A model generated the notes under the pieces. That model searched no databases, had not been told where the DNA came from, and worked only from the letters and a program-made list of their open reading frames with translations. Shown here piece after piece: positions 1 through 8,584 of a stretch of 64,000 nt of DNA. The position numbers were made by a program, and so were the translations under genes. The DNA lies in assembly GCF_002335805.1 (NCBI RefSeq), contig NZ_NISU01000001.1:1248079-1312078 (forward strand). The letters run 5' to 3'. Source of the stretch: Bacillus sp. FJAT-45350 (GTDB lineage: Bacteria > Bacillota > Bacilli > Bacillales > NISU01). Position 1 is the stretch's first letter. Each line of letters starts with the position of its first letter.

Positions 1-766
1 GAACATGGTTATACCAATGAACATAATCAAAAAGTTCAAGGTCAAGTTCGGGTTGGTTAGAGAATACTCTACCATTCACAAACTCAGTTTTAATAACTTT
101 AAAGGTTGCCTCCGCTACAGCGTTGTCATAGGGGGTTCCTTTGTTGCTTAAAGAACGTTCAATTCCAAAGGTTTTTAGTGCTTCATCAATAAGTTTGTTC
201 TTAAATTCACTGCCCCGATCCGTGTGAAATAATTCAAGACGATGAAGGTTGTATGGAACTTTTGCGAAGGCACGCTGAACTAAGGCTGCGTCTTTTTGAG
301 GACCAGCACTATATCCAATAATTTCACGGTTATATAAATCTACTAAAATACAGATGTAATGCCACTTTTGCTGAACTCGAACGTAAGTCAAGTCACTCAC
401 TACGACTTTGAGTTCTTTTTCTTGGTTAAATTCTCGATTTAAGGCATTGCCGATAGGAGATTCATTACACTTTGTTTTCGATGGTTTAAACTGAGCCACT
501 GTGTATTTGGATACCAGTCCTTGTTCCTTCATAATCCGACTAATACGCCGACGAGAGACTTGCAACCCTTGCTTTTCTAGTTCTTTCTTTAATTTACGTT
601 GTCCATAAATTTGGCGGCTTCTATTGAAAAGGTCAACGATGAGCTTCGTTACCTCTTCGTCAGGGTTCTCTCGTTTCTTTGCTTCATAATAATACGTACT
701 TCGAGGAAGTTGTAGGACGTTACACATTGCTGATACCGAGTATTTGTGAAGGTTATTACGGATCAC
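1..766 (-). CDS. IS3-family transposase OrfB (partial, C-terminus outside window)
   Basis: DDE integrase-core transposase that catalyses strand transfer of the IS3 element. The sequence matches the 274-residue OrfB at 25015-25839 and lacks only its last 19 codons, which fall before base 1. HTH-like and integrase core regions are visible, including the catalytic Asp in the VSDLTYV segment, the second Asp in HTDRGSEF and the Glu in the AEATF segment. The GTG start at 766 lies 2 bp beyond the OrfA stop, so translation is probably coupled to OrfA. Confidence 0.92.
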   Translation of the reverse strand, partial: MIRNNLHKYSVSAMCNVLQLPRSTYYYEAKKRENPDEEVTKLIVDLFNRSRQIYGQRKLKKELEKQGLQVSRRRISRIMKEQGLVSKYTVAQFKPSKTKCNESPIGNALNREFNQEKELKVVVSDLTYVRVQQKWHYICILVDLYNREIIGYSAGPQKDAALVQRAFAKVPYNLHRLELFHTDRGSEFKNKLIDEALKTFGIERSLSNKGTPYDNAVAEATFKVIKTEFVNGRVFSNQPELDLELFDYVHWYNHV

Positions 767-768
767 AT

Positions 769-1053
769 CTACTTTCGTCCCATGATCAGCGCGGCTTGCT
801 TTAAAATGTCATTTTCCATAGCGAGGCGTTGGTTTTCTTTTCGAAGTCGAAGTAGTTCTTCTTGTTCTGGCGTTCGATTGTCCTTTTCTTCAAAGGAACC
901 ACTTGCCTGGTTTTGTTGAACCCATTTGTCAAAGGAAGAAGCCGTCAATTCGTATTCTTTAATAATTTCCGAACGAGGTTTACCAGAAGCATATAATTGG
1001 ACGATTTGTTCTTTGAATTCTTTCGTAAATGATCGGCGCTTACGTTTTGTCAT
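769..1053 (-). CDS. IS3-family transposase OrfA (HTH and leucine zipper)
   Basis: A 94-residue OrfA. The N-terminal half is a transposase_8-type helix-turn-helix beginning TKRKRRSFTKEFK, which binds the element ends. The C-terminal half is a leucine-zipper helix with heptad Leu/Ile in the ELLRLRKENQRLAMENDILK segment, used for multimerisation. It is followed directly by OrfB, as usual in IS3 elements. Position 41 is Asp, where copy B has Glu. Confidence 0.92.
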   Translation of the reverse strand: MTKRKRRSFTKEFKEQIVQLYASGKPRSEIIKEYELTASSFDKWVQQNQASGSFEEKDNRTPEQEELLRLRKENQRLAMENDILKQAALIMGRK

Positions 1054-1131
1054 AGTCTCGTCTCCTTCGAGTAATTTGACTCAAGTGTATAGCACCTTAA
1101 CAAACCTGTCCAACTTAGTGTAGCCTATCCA

Positions 1132-1327
1132 CTGCTTGAGTTAGGTGAAGTACACTATATAAAAGGACTGTGGTTAGGACCGTTACTATCGTCAGGAGTC
1201 CAAATTTAGGTTGTTCAGGTTTAATATCCAACAATTCTACCCAACGATTTCCGAATAATAAAGGCGAATAATATATCATCCCAATAACCATGTATAAAAT
1301 TACTCCAATTATGATTGGTAATATCAC
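1132..1327 (-). pseudogene. DUF1761 family membrane protein, truncated by IS3 copy A
   Basis: The first about 65 codons of a small membrane protein. A GTG start at 1327 follows an AGGA ribosome binding site. The sequence has an N-terminal hydrophobic helix, then the YYSPLLFGNRW segment typical of DUF1761 proteins, then a second hydrophobic helix. The reading frame runs into the IS3 end at 1131 and stops within it, so the C-terminal transmembrane segments are lost. DUF1761 proteins have no established function. The rest of the gene may lie beyond the left edge of the window. Confidence 0.75.
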
Positions 1328-1605
1328 TTTAATTCCTACTTTCCTTTAAGTTTTTTTAAAATGTTCTATTCATATCTAATATTGCTACTATCCATGAAAA
1401 ATATTTTACCACTAAAGTAATGAAATGAGAATCTGGTTAAGTCAGTTCTTTTCTGAAATCTTTCTTATAAAGAGCAAGTGCTTATTGTACTAAACGAGTT
1501 AAATTGAAAAAAAAAAAAGTAATAGAGAGGAAATGAAACTTGTGAAGGATTAAATTTTGCTATTAGACATTTGACCTGTTTTGTTATAGACAGAAAAAGA
1601 ATAGT

Positions 1606-1654
1606 AAAAGCCTGTTATCATGATTACTTGGTAATCTAAGATACAGGCTTTTTT
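1606..1654. terminator. Bidirectional intrinsic terminator
   Basis: An AAAGCCTGT arm pairs with ACAGGCTTT, with a second perfect inner stem (GATTAC / GTAATC). A T-run follows on the plus strand and an A-run flanks it on the other side. It lies just beyond the 3' end of the serine hydrolase gene and would end transcription from that gene. Confidence 0.8.
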
Positions 1655-1690
1655 AGTTTATCTACCATTTTTAGATAATAAGTATCAATC

Positions 1691-2830
1691 TCAAACTTTA
1701 TCAAGCTTGCGAATAAGTTTTGGTAAAATTTTAAATGGGACAGGCGCTGCAGTCACCTGACTTACAGTTCCAGCAAAAATGAGGTCTAGTTTTTTACAAT
1801 AAAATAGCCACGAGCCAACAACACCTGTATGTCCTATTAATTCTGGCATTGGGAAGAGCGTCGAAAAAAATCGAGGCATTTTGAATTTCATCATCCCAAG
1901 TCCATACTGTATGGGCCAGCCAGGTGCTATCGGACTGATGGAAAATCCAAATGTTTGCCACTGACCAAGCATTAAATCTAACGTTTCTGGTTTATCAAAC
2001 ACTTTACCATTCAGTAGAGCCCTCATAAACTCGATTAAATCTTTAACTGTGCTATTAAGGTCGCCGAAAGCTCGCATCGCCTGTGGTTTGTTGTCAAATG
2101 GTGTGTCTTGCATCCAAACCGTTGCAACTGGTCCTACCGATTCAAGTGGTTTCGTACCTGGATGAAATGTGTTTACTAAATTCAATGGCTCAAAAAGCAT
2201 TTCTCTAAAAGCATCTTCTATGGATTTATTCGTTACTGTTTCAATGATGGCAATTAGCAGTTGAAAGTTGGTATCTGAATAACGTATTCGGTATTTCTTA
2301 GTACTTAAGGTTTCAGGCGGAAAAAGGGGAGCATTCACCTTTCGTACAATTTGAAGTGAGTCTTCAATAGACCAGGACATGTCGTTTTCTTCCATTACCT
2401 TATCAATTAAAGTTTTCTCACCTTTTTTCTTTACCTCGAGATAGTCTGGAATTCCAGAAGAATGGCTTAGTAGGTGTCTTATTGTTAACTGGTCATAATA
2501 ATCTAGGCCATTTATGACATGTACCCCTTTTAGCAGATCTTCAGGGAGGTGCTTGATAACTAAGTCATCAATGTTCAGCATATCTGATTCGTGTAGTTTG
2601 AGTATGGTTGAAGCAATGTACATTTTTGTTACACTGGCAATCCAAAAGGGCGTATCGACTTCCATAGGTGTTCCATCAGGGTCGGCAATACCTTTAGCGC
2701 CGCTCCAGCTAAATGAACCGTCCCTGCTCTCCACAGCCATAATTGCATGCCTGACGCCTTTAGTGCTAATTAGCTGTTCCAAGTGCTCTTGTAGCAACTT
2801 AATTTGAATTTGATCTGACGTAATTCCTAT
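1691..2830 (-). CDS. Serine hydrolase of the beta-lactamase / penicillin-binding (class C) superfamily
   Basis: About 380 residues with the class C beta-lactamase fold signature. The SxxK nucleophile motif is in SVTKMY near residue 70, the YxN motif is in the YSDTNFQ segment, and a C-terminal HTG triad occurs in the LIGHTGVVGSW segment. No clear signal peptide is seen, so it may act in the cytoplasm, perhaps as an esterase or peptidase. Start: the only in-frame ATG (2845) lies inside the ribosome binding site itself (ATGGAGGTG) and has no site upstream. The codon 8 nt after GGAGG is ATA at 2830, giving a product beginning with the GITSDQ segment. The start is therefore uncertain (see findings). 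The substrate cannot be inferred. Confidence 0.88.
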   Translation of the reverse strand: MGITSDQIQIKLLQEHLEQLISTKGVRHAIMAVESRDGSFSWSGAKGIADPDGTPMEVDTPFWIASVTKMYIASTILKLHESDMLNIDDLVIKHLPEDLLKGVHVINGLDYYDQLTIRHLLSHSSGIPDYLEVKKKGEKTLIDKVMEENDMSWSIEDSLQIVRKVNAPLFPPETLSTKKYRIRYSDTNFQLLIAIIETVTNKSIEDAFREMLFEPLNLVNTFHPGTKPLESVGPVATVWMQDTPFDNKPQAMRAFGDLNSTVKDLIEFMRALLNGKVFDKPETLDLMLGQWQTFGFSISPIAPGWPIQYGLGMMKFKMPRFFSTLFPMPELIGHTGVVGSWLFYCKKLDLIFAGTVSQVTAAPVPFKILPKLIRKLDKV

Positions 2831-3082
2831 TTCTAACACCTCCATTATAGTAAGATTGGTCTTGACAACGCTAGCTTAAAGCAATGAAATGAAATCCTCT
2901 TTGAATGCCATGAAGTACTTTATACGAATGAATAGAGTGTTGTTCGTAAATAAGCTAAAACAAACTGCAGCAAAGTGGGCTGAATTTTGGGAAAAAAGAG
3001 ACTAAGATTGTTAATCTTAGACAAAGAAGTTGATTGGATAAACTTGATAAAAAATCTTAGAAATTGTACCTTTTATCAAATA

Positions 3083-3577
3083 TTATGGATGTATGATAAC
3101 TGAAGTTCCGATTGGAACAATACTTGCTAATTCCTCTACATCTCTATTATACATTCGGATACAACCACGTGAAACAGCTTTACCGATCGAACTAGGATCA
3201 TTTGTTCCATGAATGCCATAGTGTTGTTTAGATAAACTCATCCACATTGTACCAAATGGCCCTCCAGGGTTGGGTGCTTTGTTAATAATAATAAAATTTC
3301 CTATTGGTGTTTCATGGAGTATTCTTCCAACGGCAATGGGATATTGTTTTTGTTCTACACCATCTTTTAGTAATTTTAGGTGACGCATATTAACTGACAC
3401 AATAATTTGGTATGGAATGGTATTAGGTGAGGGAAAGCCTGGAATGACAATTGATTGAGTAGGATAAATGAGATTTGGGTTAATAGATGGATTAGCAAGA
3501 ATTATTTCTGATAGGGGTGTACGATAATCAATTGATATCTGAGTCAAAGTTTCACCAGGTTTAACAATATGAATCAG
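3083..3577 (-). CDS. ykuD: L,D-transpeptidase with N-terminal LysM domain (YkuD-like)
   Basis: Cell-wall L,D-transpeptidase that makes 3-3 cross-links or modifies spore or stationary-phase peptidoglycan. Residues 1-50 form a LysM domain (VKPGETL...NP...Y). The rest is a YkuD catalytic domain with its HGTND...SRGCIRM motif, containing the catalytic His and Cys. The start is decided by GGAGG at 3586-3590. Eight nt downstream is CTG (3577), which gives 164 residues, the same length as I recall for Bacillus subtilis YkuD. An upstream in-frame TTG at 3643 would give 186 residues but adds a non-homologous tail and has no positioned ribosome binding site. ATC or ATT next to the CTG are alternatives. 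Confidence 0.9.
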   Translation of the reverse strand: MIHIVKPGETLTQISIDYRTPLSEIILANPSINPNLIYPTQSIVIPGFPSPNTIPYQIIVSVNMRHLKLLKDGVEQKQYPIAVGRILHETPIGNFIIINKAPNPGGPFGTMWMSLSKQHYGIHGTNDPSSIGKAVSRGCIRMYNRDVEELASIVPIGTSVIIHP

Positions 3578-3591
3578 GATAAACACCTCCA

Positions 3592-3657
3592 CTATATAAA
3601 CAGTATTTTCATCGTTCCAAATGAAGCTATTATTGGAATCCAAAAGGGTTTACTCAC
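3592..3657 (-). CDS. Possible 21-residue leader ORF ahead of the L,D-transpeptidase
   Basis: A GTG at 3657 sits 7 nt after GGGAGG. It opens a 21-codon frame, different from that of the transpeptidase, and ends in TAG immediately before the GGAGGTG of the transpeptidase gene. The arrangement would allow translational coupling. There is no recognisable homology, and chance cannot be excluded. Confidence 0.3.
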   Translation of the reverse strand: MSKPFWIPIIASFGTMKILFI

Positions 3658-4033
3658 AATTCAACCTCCCATTCAATTGTTCAAATAATGCCTCGGTTTG
3701 AAACCTTTTATTAATTATCCTCGTTTTCCTATATATACTTCATCTTCAACGTTATTTATACATATTTTATCTTTCAAATGAAAATCACTCCCCTTTTTAA
3801 TTTTTTCCTTTCATTTCCTTTCCTTTTTGTACAAAAAAGGAGTAGTAGCATCGATAAGTTAAGTTATTTCATTCAAGGACTTGTTGCTTTAATACCCAAA
3901 AGTACCCCTAACATTAAAAAAAATACAACAAAAGTAAATAAGTTACTAAAAAACTCTTTATTTAATGGCTATTTTTGGTTAATATGTAACTTGTGTTATT
4001 TTTTATTGTTATTAAGCGAATAGGAGATATTCT
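3658..4033. other. AT-rich intergenic stretch with no supported gene
   Basis: This lies between the divergent transpeptidase and Spo0E-like genes. It must contain the promoters of both. An 81-codon open frame at 3778-4023 has no ribosome binding site and low-complexity Phe/Leu/Lys composition, so I do not call it. The last bases hold AGGAG for the Spo0E-like gene. Confidence 0.5.
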
Positions 4034-4216
4034 ATGACTAATCAAAAAGTTGTAATAATTAAATTGGAAAATACGATACACTCTTTACGTAATAGAATGA
4101 TCTCTACCGGAATGAAAAAGGGATTAACTCACCCAGAAACTATTAAGTATAGTCGGCAGTTGGATGAGTATTTAAATAAATATGATAGAATCAAATCACT
4201 TAAGGTCAAAGTTTAG
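4034..4216 (+). CDS. Spo0E-like sporulation regulatory protein (aspartyl-phosphate phosphatase)
   Basis: A 60-residue protein matching the Spo0E family: two helices with LRNRMISTGMKKG, then HPETIKYSRQLDEYLNKY. The SRQLD segment is the family signature (S-x-x-LD), with the Asp implicated in dephosphorylating Spo0A-P. Its expected role is to delay sporulation by removing phosphate from Spo0A. ATG follows AGGAG by 7 nt. It stands alone, and a second family member is encoded at 55120-55287 on the other strand. Which signals each answers to cannot be told. Confidence 0.85.
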   Translation: MTNQKVVIIKLENTIHSLRNRMISTGMKKGLTHPETIKYSRQLDEYLNKYDRIKSLKVKV

Positions 4217-4283
4217 CAATATGTTTTTGAATCTTTTTACAGTTGCGACGTTAACTTCAATAACAATAAATCATAGAGAATAT

Positions 4284-4710
4284 TTACTTGTCATCCTGAA
4301 TTTCAAAGACTAATTTTTCTTTTTTTACATTTCCATCTTCTACCCAAGTAACCTCAGTTATCCACTTTTGACCTATTTCATAACCACCGAGGATGCGTGT
4401 ATCATAAAGCACCATATTCATTGGTTTTTCTATGTTTGGTAAGAAATCTCCCTCGGAAGAAATTGAAGCATGTTCGCTATTATTCCACTCTAAAATATGG
4501 TTGTATTGAACTTTTTGATTAGTGTTGTTTTCTTTTCCTGTATAGGCATATATTATTTCTAACTCAAAATTATTTTCAGGAGGCGGAGGCAATGTAACAG
4601 CCATTTCAGCTTTCCAATTTTCAGATATAGCATCGAAATACGTTATCTCATTTTCATCTCCATTACCACATGCTGTTAAGCAAGCCAACACAAATAAAAA
4701 CCCTAATATT
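4284..4710 (-). pseudogene. Lipoprotein gene split by an IS3-type insertion
   Basis: The reading frame for about 135 residues begins inside a lipoprotein signal peptide (LACLTAC lipobox, then GNGDEN) and reaches an in-frame TAA at the IS end. Removing bases 4711-5999 and one copy of the 3-bp duplication joins it to 6000-6013. This restores a TTG start after AGGGTGG and a complete signal peptide that reads MIKRILGFLFVLACLTAC. The insertion therefore lies in codon 5. The mature part has no domain I recognise; it is acidic and may bind something at the cell surface. The downstream fragment could start at the internal GTG (4691), but that would lack a functional signal peptide. Confidence 0.85.
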
Positions 4711-4751
4711 TAGACTGACCTAGTCATTTGAGACAGTAATAAAACACCTTC

Positions 4752-5483
4752 TTAGGCTGCCATATTACCAAATTCTTTTGGTGTGTGGTAGCCTAACTTC
4801 TCTTGGATACGCTCTTCATTATAATACCTCATAAATTCGTCTACACGCTCTTTAACTTCTTCTAAAGATAACGAATTAAATTTAACATACTGAAATTCCT
4901 CTGATTTTAGGTTAGAGTGAAAAGATTCTATTACTGCATTGTCCCAACAGTTTCCCCTACGTGACATACTACTCACTAAATTCTTCTCTTTTATTAGGTT
5001 TTGATAAGCATAGGAAGTATAGACAGTTCCTTGATCTGAATGAATGATAACCCCTTTTGGGTTTCCTCTTTTTTGTAATGCTTCATTCAATGTATCGACA
5101 ACTAAAGGGATTTGTTGGTGAGTATAGATCTTGTAAGCGACGATTTGGTTATTAAATAAATCCATTATTGTTGATAAATACAGAGTGTTTGGACCATATT
5201 GAATGTAGGTAATATCGGTTACCCATTTTTGGTTAGGTTTGATTGCATAAAACTCTCGTTGTAATAAGTTCGGAGCCACAATCACAGATTCTCCTTGAGA
5301 TTTCCACTTCCTCTTCTGCTTTACTCTGCATTGCAAGTGATACTTCTGCATGATCCGTTGAACTGTATTACGGTTTAACTTTATATGGTACTTACGCTTT
5401 AACAGCTCTTTAATTTTACGATGCCCATAGCGATATTTCGTTTCTTCGCAAAGGGAAATAATCGTTTCCTCCTCCACGGACAA
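4752..5483 (-). CDS. IS3-family transposase OrfB (DDE integrase core), made by frameshift with OrfA
   Basis: Integrase-core transposase. The HTH_21-like start (YRYGHRKIKELL) is followed by the DDE core: Asp in TDITYIQ, Asp in HSDQGTVY and Glu in the AVIESFHSNLK segment. The standalone TTG start at 5483 is weak. The frame is open upstream to the OrfA stop, and a run AAAAAG at 5603-5608 just before that stop would give a -1 frameshift. That would produce a continuous OrfAB whose junction reads LKKEIVLQLV. The fused protein is the expected active transposase. Confidence 0.9.
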   Translation of the reverse strand: MSVEEETIISLCEETKYRYGHRKIKELLKRKYHIKLNRNTVQRIMQKYHLQCRVKQKRKWKSQGESVIVAPNLLQREFYAIKPNQKWVTDITYIQYGPNTLYLSTIMDLFNNQIVAYKIYTHQQIPLVVDTLNEALQKRGNPKGVIIHSDQGTVYTSYAYQNLIKEKNLVSSMSRRGNCWDNAVIESFHSNLKSEEFQYVKFNSLSLEEVKERVDEFMRYYNEERIQEKLGYHTPKEFGNMAA

Positions 5484-5596
5484 TTTGATTGATTGTGAAG
5501 AAGCCCAGCGGTAATAAGTAGCTCTTGGAACATTTAAAGCTAATAAGATGGCTGAAACAGTATATTTTTTGCGTAATGTATCTACTAGTTGGAGGA

Positions 5597-5956
5597 CTAT
5601 TTCTTTTTCAACTCCTTTTCGATCTCCAAATACTTTTTTAAGATTTCATTCTCTTGTTTTAAATGCATCATTTGTCGTTCTTTTCTTTCTTCATCATTTT
5701 GATTGTCAGGCCCATGACCATACGAATACTGTTTGCCTATCGGCTGATCGAATCTATGAACCTGATTTTCACGATACCATTTCATCCATGTTTTAATTTG
5801 AGAGACATTTTTAACTCCATACTTCTCCATGATTTCTCTATTTGTGAATTGCCCACTCATCTTATCTTTAACAACTGCCCATTTCACTTCATTTGAATAT
5901 ACGTTTTTGCCCATGCAAAAAACACCTCCGAATAGTACTTTTTTTAAGTGTACCAT
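5597..5956 (-). CDS. IS3-family transposase OrfA
   Basis: A 119-residue OrfA with an N-terminal helix-turn-helix (KWAVVKDKMSGQ...REIMEKYGV, then TWMKWY) that should bind the element ends. The C-terminus is a charged coiled-coil (MMHLKQENEILKKYLEIEKE). The probable start is the internal ATG of MGKNVYS near 5914, which follows GGAGGTG, rather than the far upstream ATG. Its last codons form the slippery A-rich site used to enter OrfB. Confidence 0.88.
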   Translation of the reverse strand: MVHLKKVLFGGVFCMGKNVYSNEVKWAVVKDKMSGQFTNREIMEKYGVKNVSQIKTWMKWYRENQVHRFDQPIGKQYSYGHGPDNQNDEERKERQMMHLKQENEILKKYLEIEKELKKK

Positions 5957-6241
5957 TTCGAAGGTGTTTTATAGTGTCCCAATAATTTAGGTTAGTCTAA
6001 TTCTTTTAATCAAAATACCACCCTTTCTAGAATCTAATGTTATTATAAAACTGTTTTCTCTCCCTAATTTTAACATTAAACCTCATAGTTCTTTGATAAT
6101 TTTGAAATAAAATAAACTAAGTTTTATTAACTGTCTAACCAGATGAAGTGGCAACAAAGGAACTATTAAAATTTAAGGGTAATGTATTAGATTTCTATGG
6201 TATATTTATATCGTGTGCAGTTATATAGGAGGCAAATAAAT

Positions 6242-6721
6242 TTGAGAAAAATGATTAAGTTTATGTTCTTTGCACTTTTGGTAGTGCTTTTCTTGAGTGG
6301 ATGTAATTCAAATGATACAAATACAACTAGCGATATTTTTCGATTTAAAGATTCGTTCGTAGGTGATAACAGTGCAGTGGGCAACATTGCTAATCAATTA
6401 CCGGGCGGAGAGCATATGATAGGTTTTGAACTAAAAACAAATGAAGAACCTTACGGAATAATTTTGAATTATGATTGGGTGGACTCAGAACAAAATTATA
6501 AAGAAACAGCGATATACAATGCTACATTTTTATTTGCATTGATACAAAATGTTGACTGGATTACATTTAATTTTGAAATTGGTGAGTATACTCTCACAAG
6601 AGAAAATCTACAAGACTGGTACGGAATGGAATTAAGAGACATCAATAACGAAGAAGAACTAGGAGCACTTATACAAGAATATATAGAAGATGAAAACAAA
6701 GTTAATCAGTTATTAAAGTAA
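6242..6721 (+). CDS. Predicted lipoprotein of unknown function
   Basis: A TTG start at 6242 lies 9 nt after AGGAGGC, giving 159 residues. The N-terminus (LRKMIKFMFFALLVVLFL) ends in the lipobox LSGC, so the mature protein should be lipid-anchored outside the membrane. The rest is acidic, with an all-beta look and a C-terminal acidic helix (EEELGALIQEYIEDENK). It resembles the DUF4825-like class of Bacillus lipoproteins, but I cannot assign a family. An ATG at 6197 has no ribosome binding site and would place extra residues before the signal peptide. Confidence 0.75.
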   Translation: MRKMIKFMFFALLVVLFLSGCNSNDTNTTSDIFRFKDSFVGDNSAVGNIANQLPGGEHMIGFELKTNEEPYGIILNYDWVDSEQNYKETAIYNATFLFALIQNVDWITFNFEIGEYTLTRENLQDWYGMELRDINNEEELGALIQEYIEDENKVNQLLK

Positions 6722-6809
6722 ATGGGGCATTACTGCAGGAAAGAATCAATGTTTTTTATTTTTAAAGTATCTTAGTCTTGTAAAATAAAAAAATAGGGAG
6801 GCAATCAAA

Positions 6810-7622
6810 ATGAAGGTTTTAAGGTTCGTTCTTTTAAGCTTAGCACTATTTTGTATTTTTAATTTAAGTGTCAATCATGCTCATGCATATAGTGACGTTT
6901 CAATCTACATAGAAAATGGAGATAAACAATATTACAACAATGAGGGTGTAATTCAAAACGGCACGACATTAGTCCCGTTACGAGGAATCTTTGAATCGTT
7001 AGGTGCAACGGTTCAATGGAACCAAAAAGATAAAACCATTGAAGCTACAAAAGGTAACACAACGGTTTGGTTGAAAATAGGATCCAAGACAGCAAAAGTA
7101 AATGGAAAGGCAGTCACGATTGCTGTTCCGCCTCAAGTGAGGGAAGGGCGCACGCTTGTTCCTCTTCGTTTTATAAGTCAATCGTTAGGGGAAACAGTTC
7201 ATTGGGATAACGCGACAAGAACTGTTTCCATAGGAGGAGATGGAACTGGAAGCATACAACCTTCAGCATGGTTAGGTCAATATTATAACTCTGGGTACTC
7301 TGGGAGTGGTATGTCTACAGCATTATATGTCTATCAAAAAACACCTGAGTCGATATCATTTGTTTCTCAAACGGGTTACCGCTATGATCCAACTGGTGGT
7401 CAGTTAGCTGGTTATCAAATGCCATGGGAATTTAATGATTATTATGGAGAAGCTAAATTAACTTCTAACAATACGGCATCTTATAGTAGTAGAAGTTGTA
7501 AAGCTACATTCGAAATAGTAGATGAATCGATTCGTGTTCACGAGATATCAGAAGAAGGAAGTTGTCATTTCACTGGGTTAGGTATATATTTTGGAGGCGA
7601 TTATTCAGCATATAGAAAATAG
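6810..7622 (+). CDS. Secreted protein with copper amine oxidase N-terminal-like (stalk) domain
   Basis: 270 residues. A Sec signal peptide (about 1-26, ending at HAHA) precedes a stalk domain (Cu_amine_oxidN1) at about 35-145. The domain has its two duplicated signatures, TLVPLRGIFESLGA and TLVPLRFISQSLGE, each followed by a V.W motif. The C-terminal 120 residues are Gly/Ser/Tyr-rich with two Cys, and I do not recognise them. Despite the domain name, no oxidase is present; the module usually serves as a cell-envelope spacer or binding part. AGGGAGG sits 11 nt before the ATG. A related protein follows at 7761. Confidence 0.82.
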   Translation: MKVLRFVLLSLALFCIFNLSVNHAHAYSDVSIYIENGDKQYYNNEGVIQNGTTLVPLRGIFESLGATVQWNQKDKTIEATKGNTTVWLKIGSKTAKVNGKAVTIAVPPQVREGRTLVPLRFISQSLGETVHWDNATRTVSIGGDGTGSIQPSAWLGQYYNSGYSGSGMSTALYVYQKTPESISFVSQTGYRYDPTGGQLAGYQMPWEFNDYYGEAKLTSNNTASYSSRSCKATFEIVDESIRVHEISEEGSCHFTGLGIYFGGDYSAYRK

Positions 7623-7631
7623 AAATTTATA

Positions 7632-7670
7632 TAAGAGAGTGGTCTATTGTGACTACTCTCTTATTTTGTG
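7632..7670 (+). terminator. Intrinsic terminator after the first stalk-domain gene
   Basis: AAGAGAGT and ACTCTCTT arms with a short loop, followed by a T-rich stretch. It separates the two stalk-domain genes, so they are probably independent transcription units. Confidence 0.75.
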
Positions 7671-7760
7671 ATGCCTGTTATGAACTATTAGGTGAGAATT
7701 AATACAAAATAGATCAATTATGGTAAAATAGTAGTGGAAGAAAGATGAATAGGAGGAAAA

Positions 7761-8474
7761 ATGATGTTTAAAAGACTACTTTTTATTTTACCAGTATTTA
7801 TATTGACTATGTTTCTTGTAAATAACGAGGGTGCGGAAGCTAGAACTGTAGTTACTATTGAAGGTGGAACAATGGTTGAAAATAGGACTCTTGTACCTCT
7901 TCGTAGTATCTTTGAAGAGTTAGGTGCAAATGTACATTGGGATGCAGCGACGAAAAAAATTACAGCGACGAAAGGAAGTACAAAAGTCATTTTAACTGTT
8001 AACTCAAGACACACTAGCGTTAATGGTAAAGCGGTTGTCATTGATGTTCCCGCGCAAGTACAAAAAGGACGTACATTAGTACCATTGCGTTTTGTAAGTG
8101 AAGCAATGGGGGCTTCTGTTGATTGGGATTCACAGCTTTATATGGCAACAATTTCTTCAAAAGAGAAAGACATTTTTGTTTTTTTACCAAAGAAATCATC
8201 AACAAATGAACAAAAGGCGCTAAATCTTGTGAAAGAGTACTTTGACTACGACCAGGGTTTATCGTATTCAGTTGAAAACCTTCACCGTGGACAATTTTAT
8301 CTTGTAGAAGCTAGAGCTGATTTTGGAAGTGGACTTTTATCATTAGTGGATGCATTCATTATCGTCCCGGAAATGTATTCTAATGGATTATACATACAAG
8401 ACATATTATCTGAAGATGGGCCTGATTACTTCTGGGGTATTGTCGAAGTAATTCGTAGTGGGAACTTTGGATAA
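7761..8474 (+). CDS. Secreted stalk-domain protein, paralogue of the preceding gene
   Basis: 237 residues. A signal peptide (about 1-27, ending at AEA) is followed by the same stalk domain with TLVPLRSIFEELGA and TLVPLRFVSEAMGA signatures, at about 30-125. The C-terminal 110 residues (starting near EQKALNLVKEYFDYD) differ completely from the neighbour's and look like a small alpha/beta domain of unknown role. The pair suggests duplication of the stalk module with exchanged C-terminal domains. AGGAGG is 6 nt before the ATG. Confidence 0.82.
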   Translation: MMFKRLLFILPVFILTMFLVNNEGAEARTVVTIEGGTMVENRTLVPLRSIFEELGANVHWDAATKKITATKGSTKVILTVNSRHTSVNGKAVVIDVPAQVQKGRTLVPLRFVSEAMGASVDWDSQLYMATISSKEKDIFVFLPKKSSTNEQKALNLVKEYFDYDQGLSYSVENLHRGQFYLVEARADFGSGLLSLVDAFIIVPEMYSNGLYIQDILSEDGPDYFWGIVEVIRSGNFG

Positions 8475-8516
8475 CAGTCTTATAGAATAACTAATTTAAT
8501 AGTCTTAATAATTAAG

Positions 8517-8556
8517 TATGGTTGTTGAGGTATTGTACTCAACAGCCATACTTTTT
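8517..8556 (+). terminator. Intrinsic terminator
   Basis: A 13-bp stem (TATGGTTGTTGAG with CTCAACAGCCATA, one G-T pair) followed by CTTTTT. It ends the second stalk-domain transcript. Confidence 0.85.
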
Positions 8557-8584
8557 CCTTATATAGTTTTTTTTACTAGCCATA

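Larger units (their letters stand above)
1..1131 (-). mobile_element. IS3-family element, copy A (left part cut by window edge)
   Basis: This is the same element as the complete copy at 24985-26204, at a constant offset of 25073 bp. Its first 89 bp lie outside the window. The right end at 1131 carries the same terminal bases (TATCCA) and subterminal repeat as copy B. The two copies differ by at least one base: GTC versus CTC near 930, giving Asp versus Glu in orfA. The insertion truncates a DUF1761 gene on its right. The target duplication cannot be tested because the left flank is not visible. Confidence 0.93.
4711..5999 (-). mobile_element. IS3-family element (IS150-like), complete, 1289 bp
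   Basis: The ends are imperfect inverted repeats beginning TAGACT and containing a shared ATAAAACACCTTC block. The flanking 3-bp direct repeat ATT (4708-4710 and 6000-6002) is the target duplication. It carries orfA and orfB with a frameshift site between them. Both frames look intact, so it may be active. It is a different IS3 type from the copies at 1 and 24985. Confidence 0.92.

Noticed and set aside
3778-4023. 81-codon open frame on the plus strand
   Set aside because: No ribosome binding site, low-complexity Phe/Leu/Lys content, no family resemblance; probably a chance frame in AT-rich DNA.
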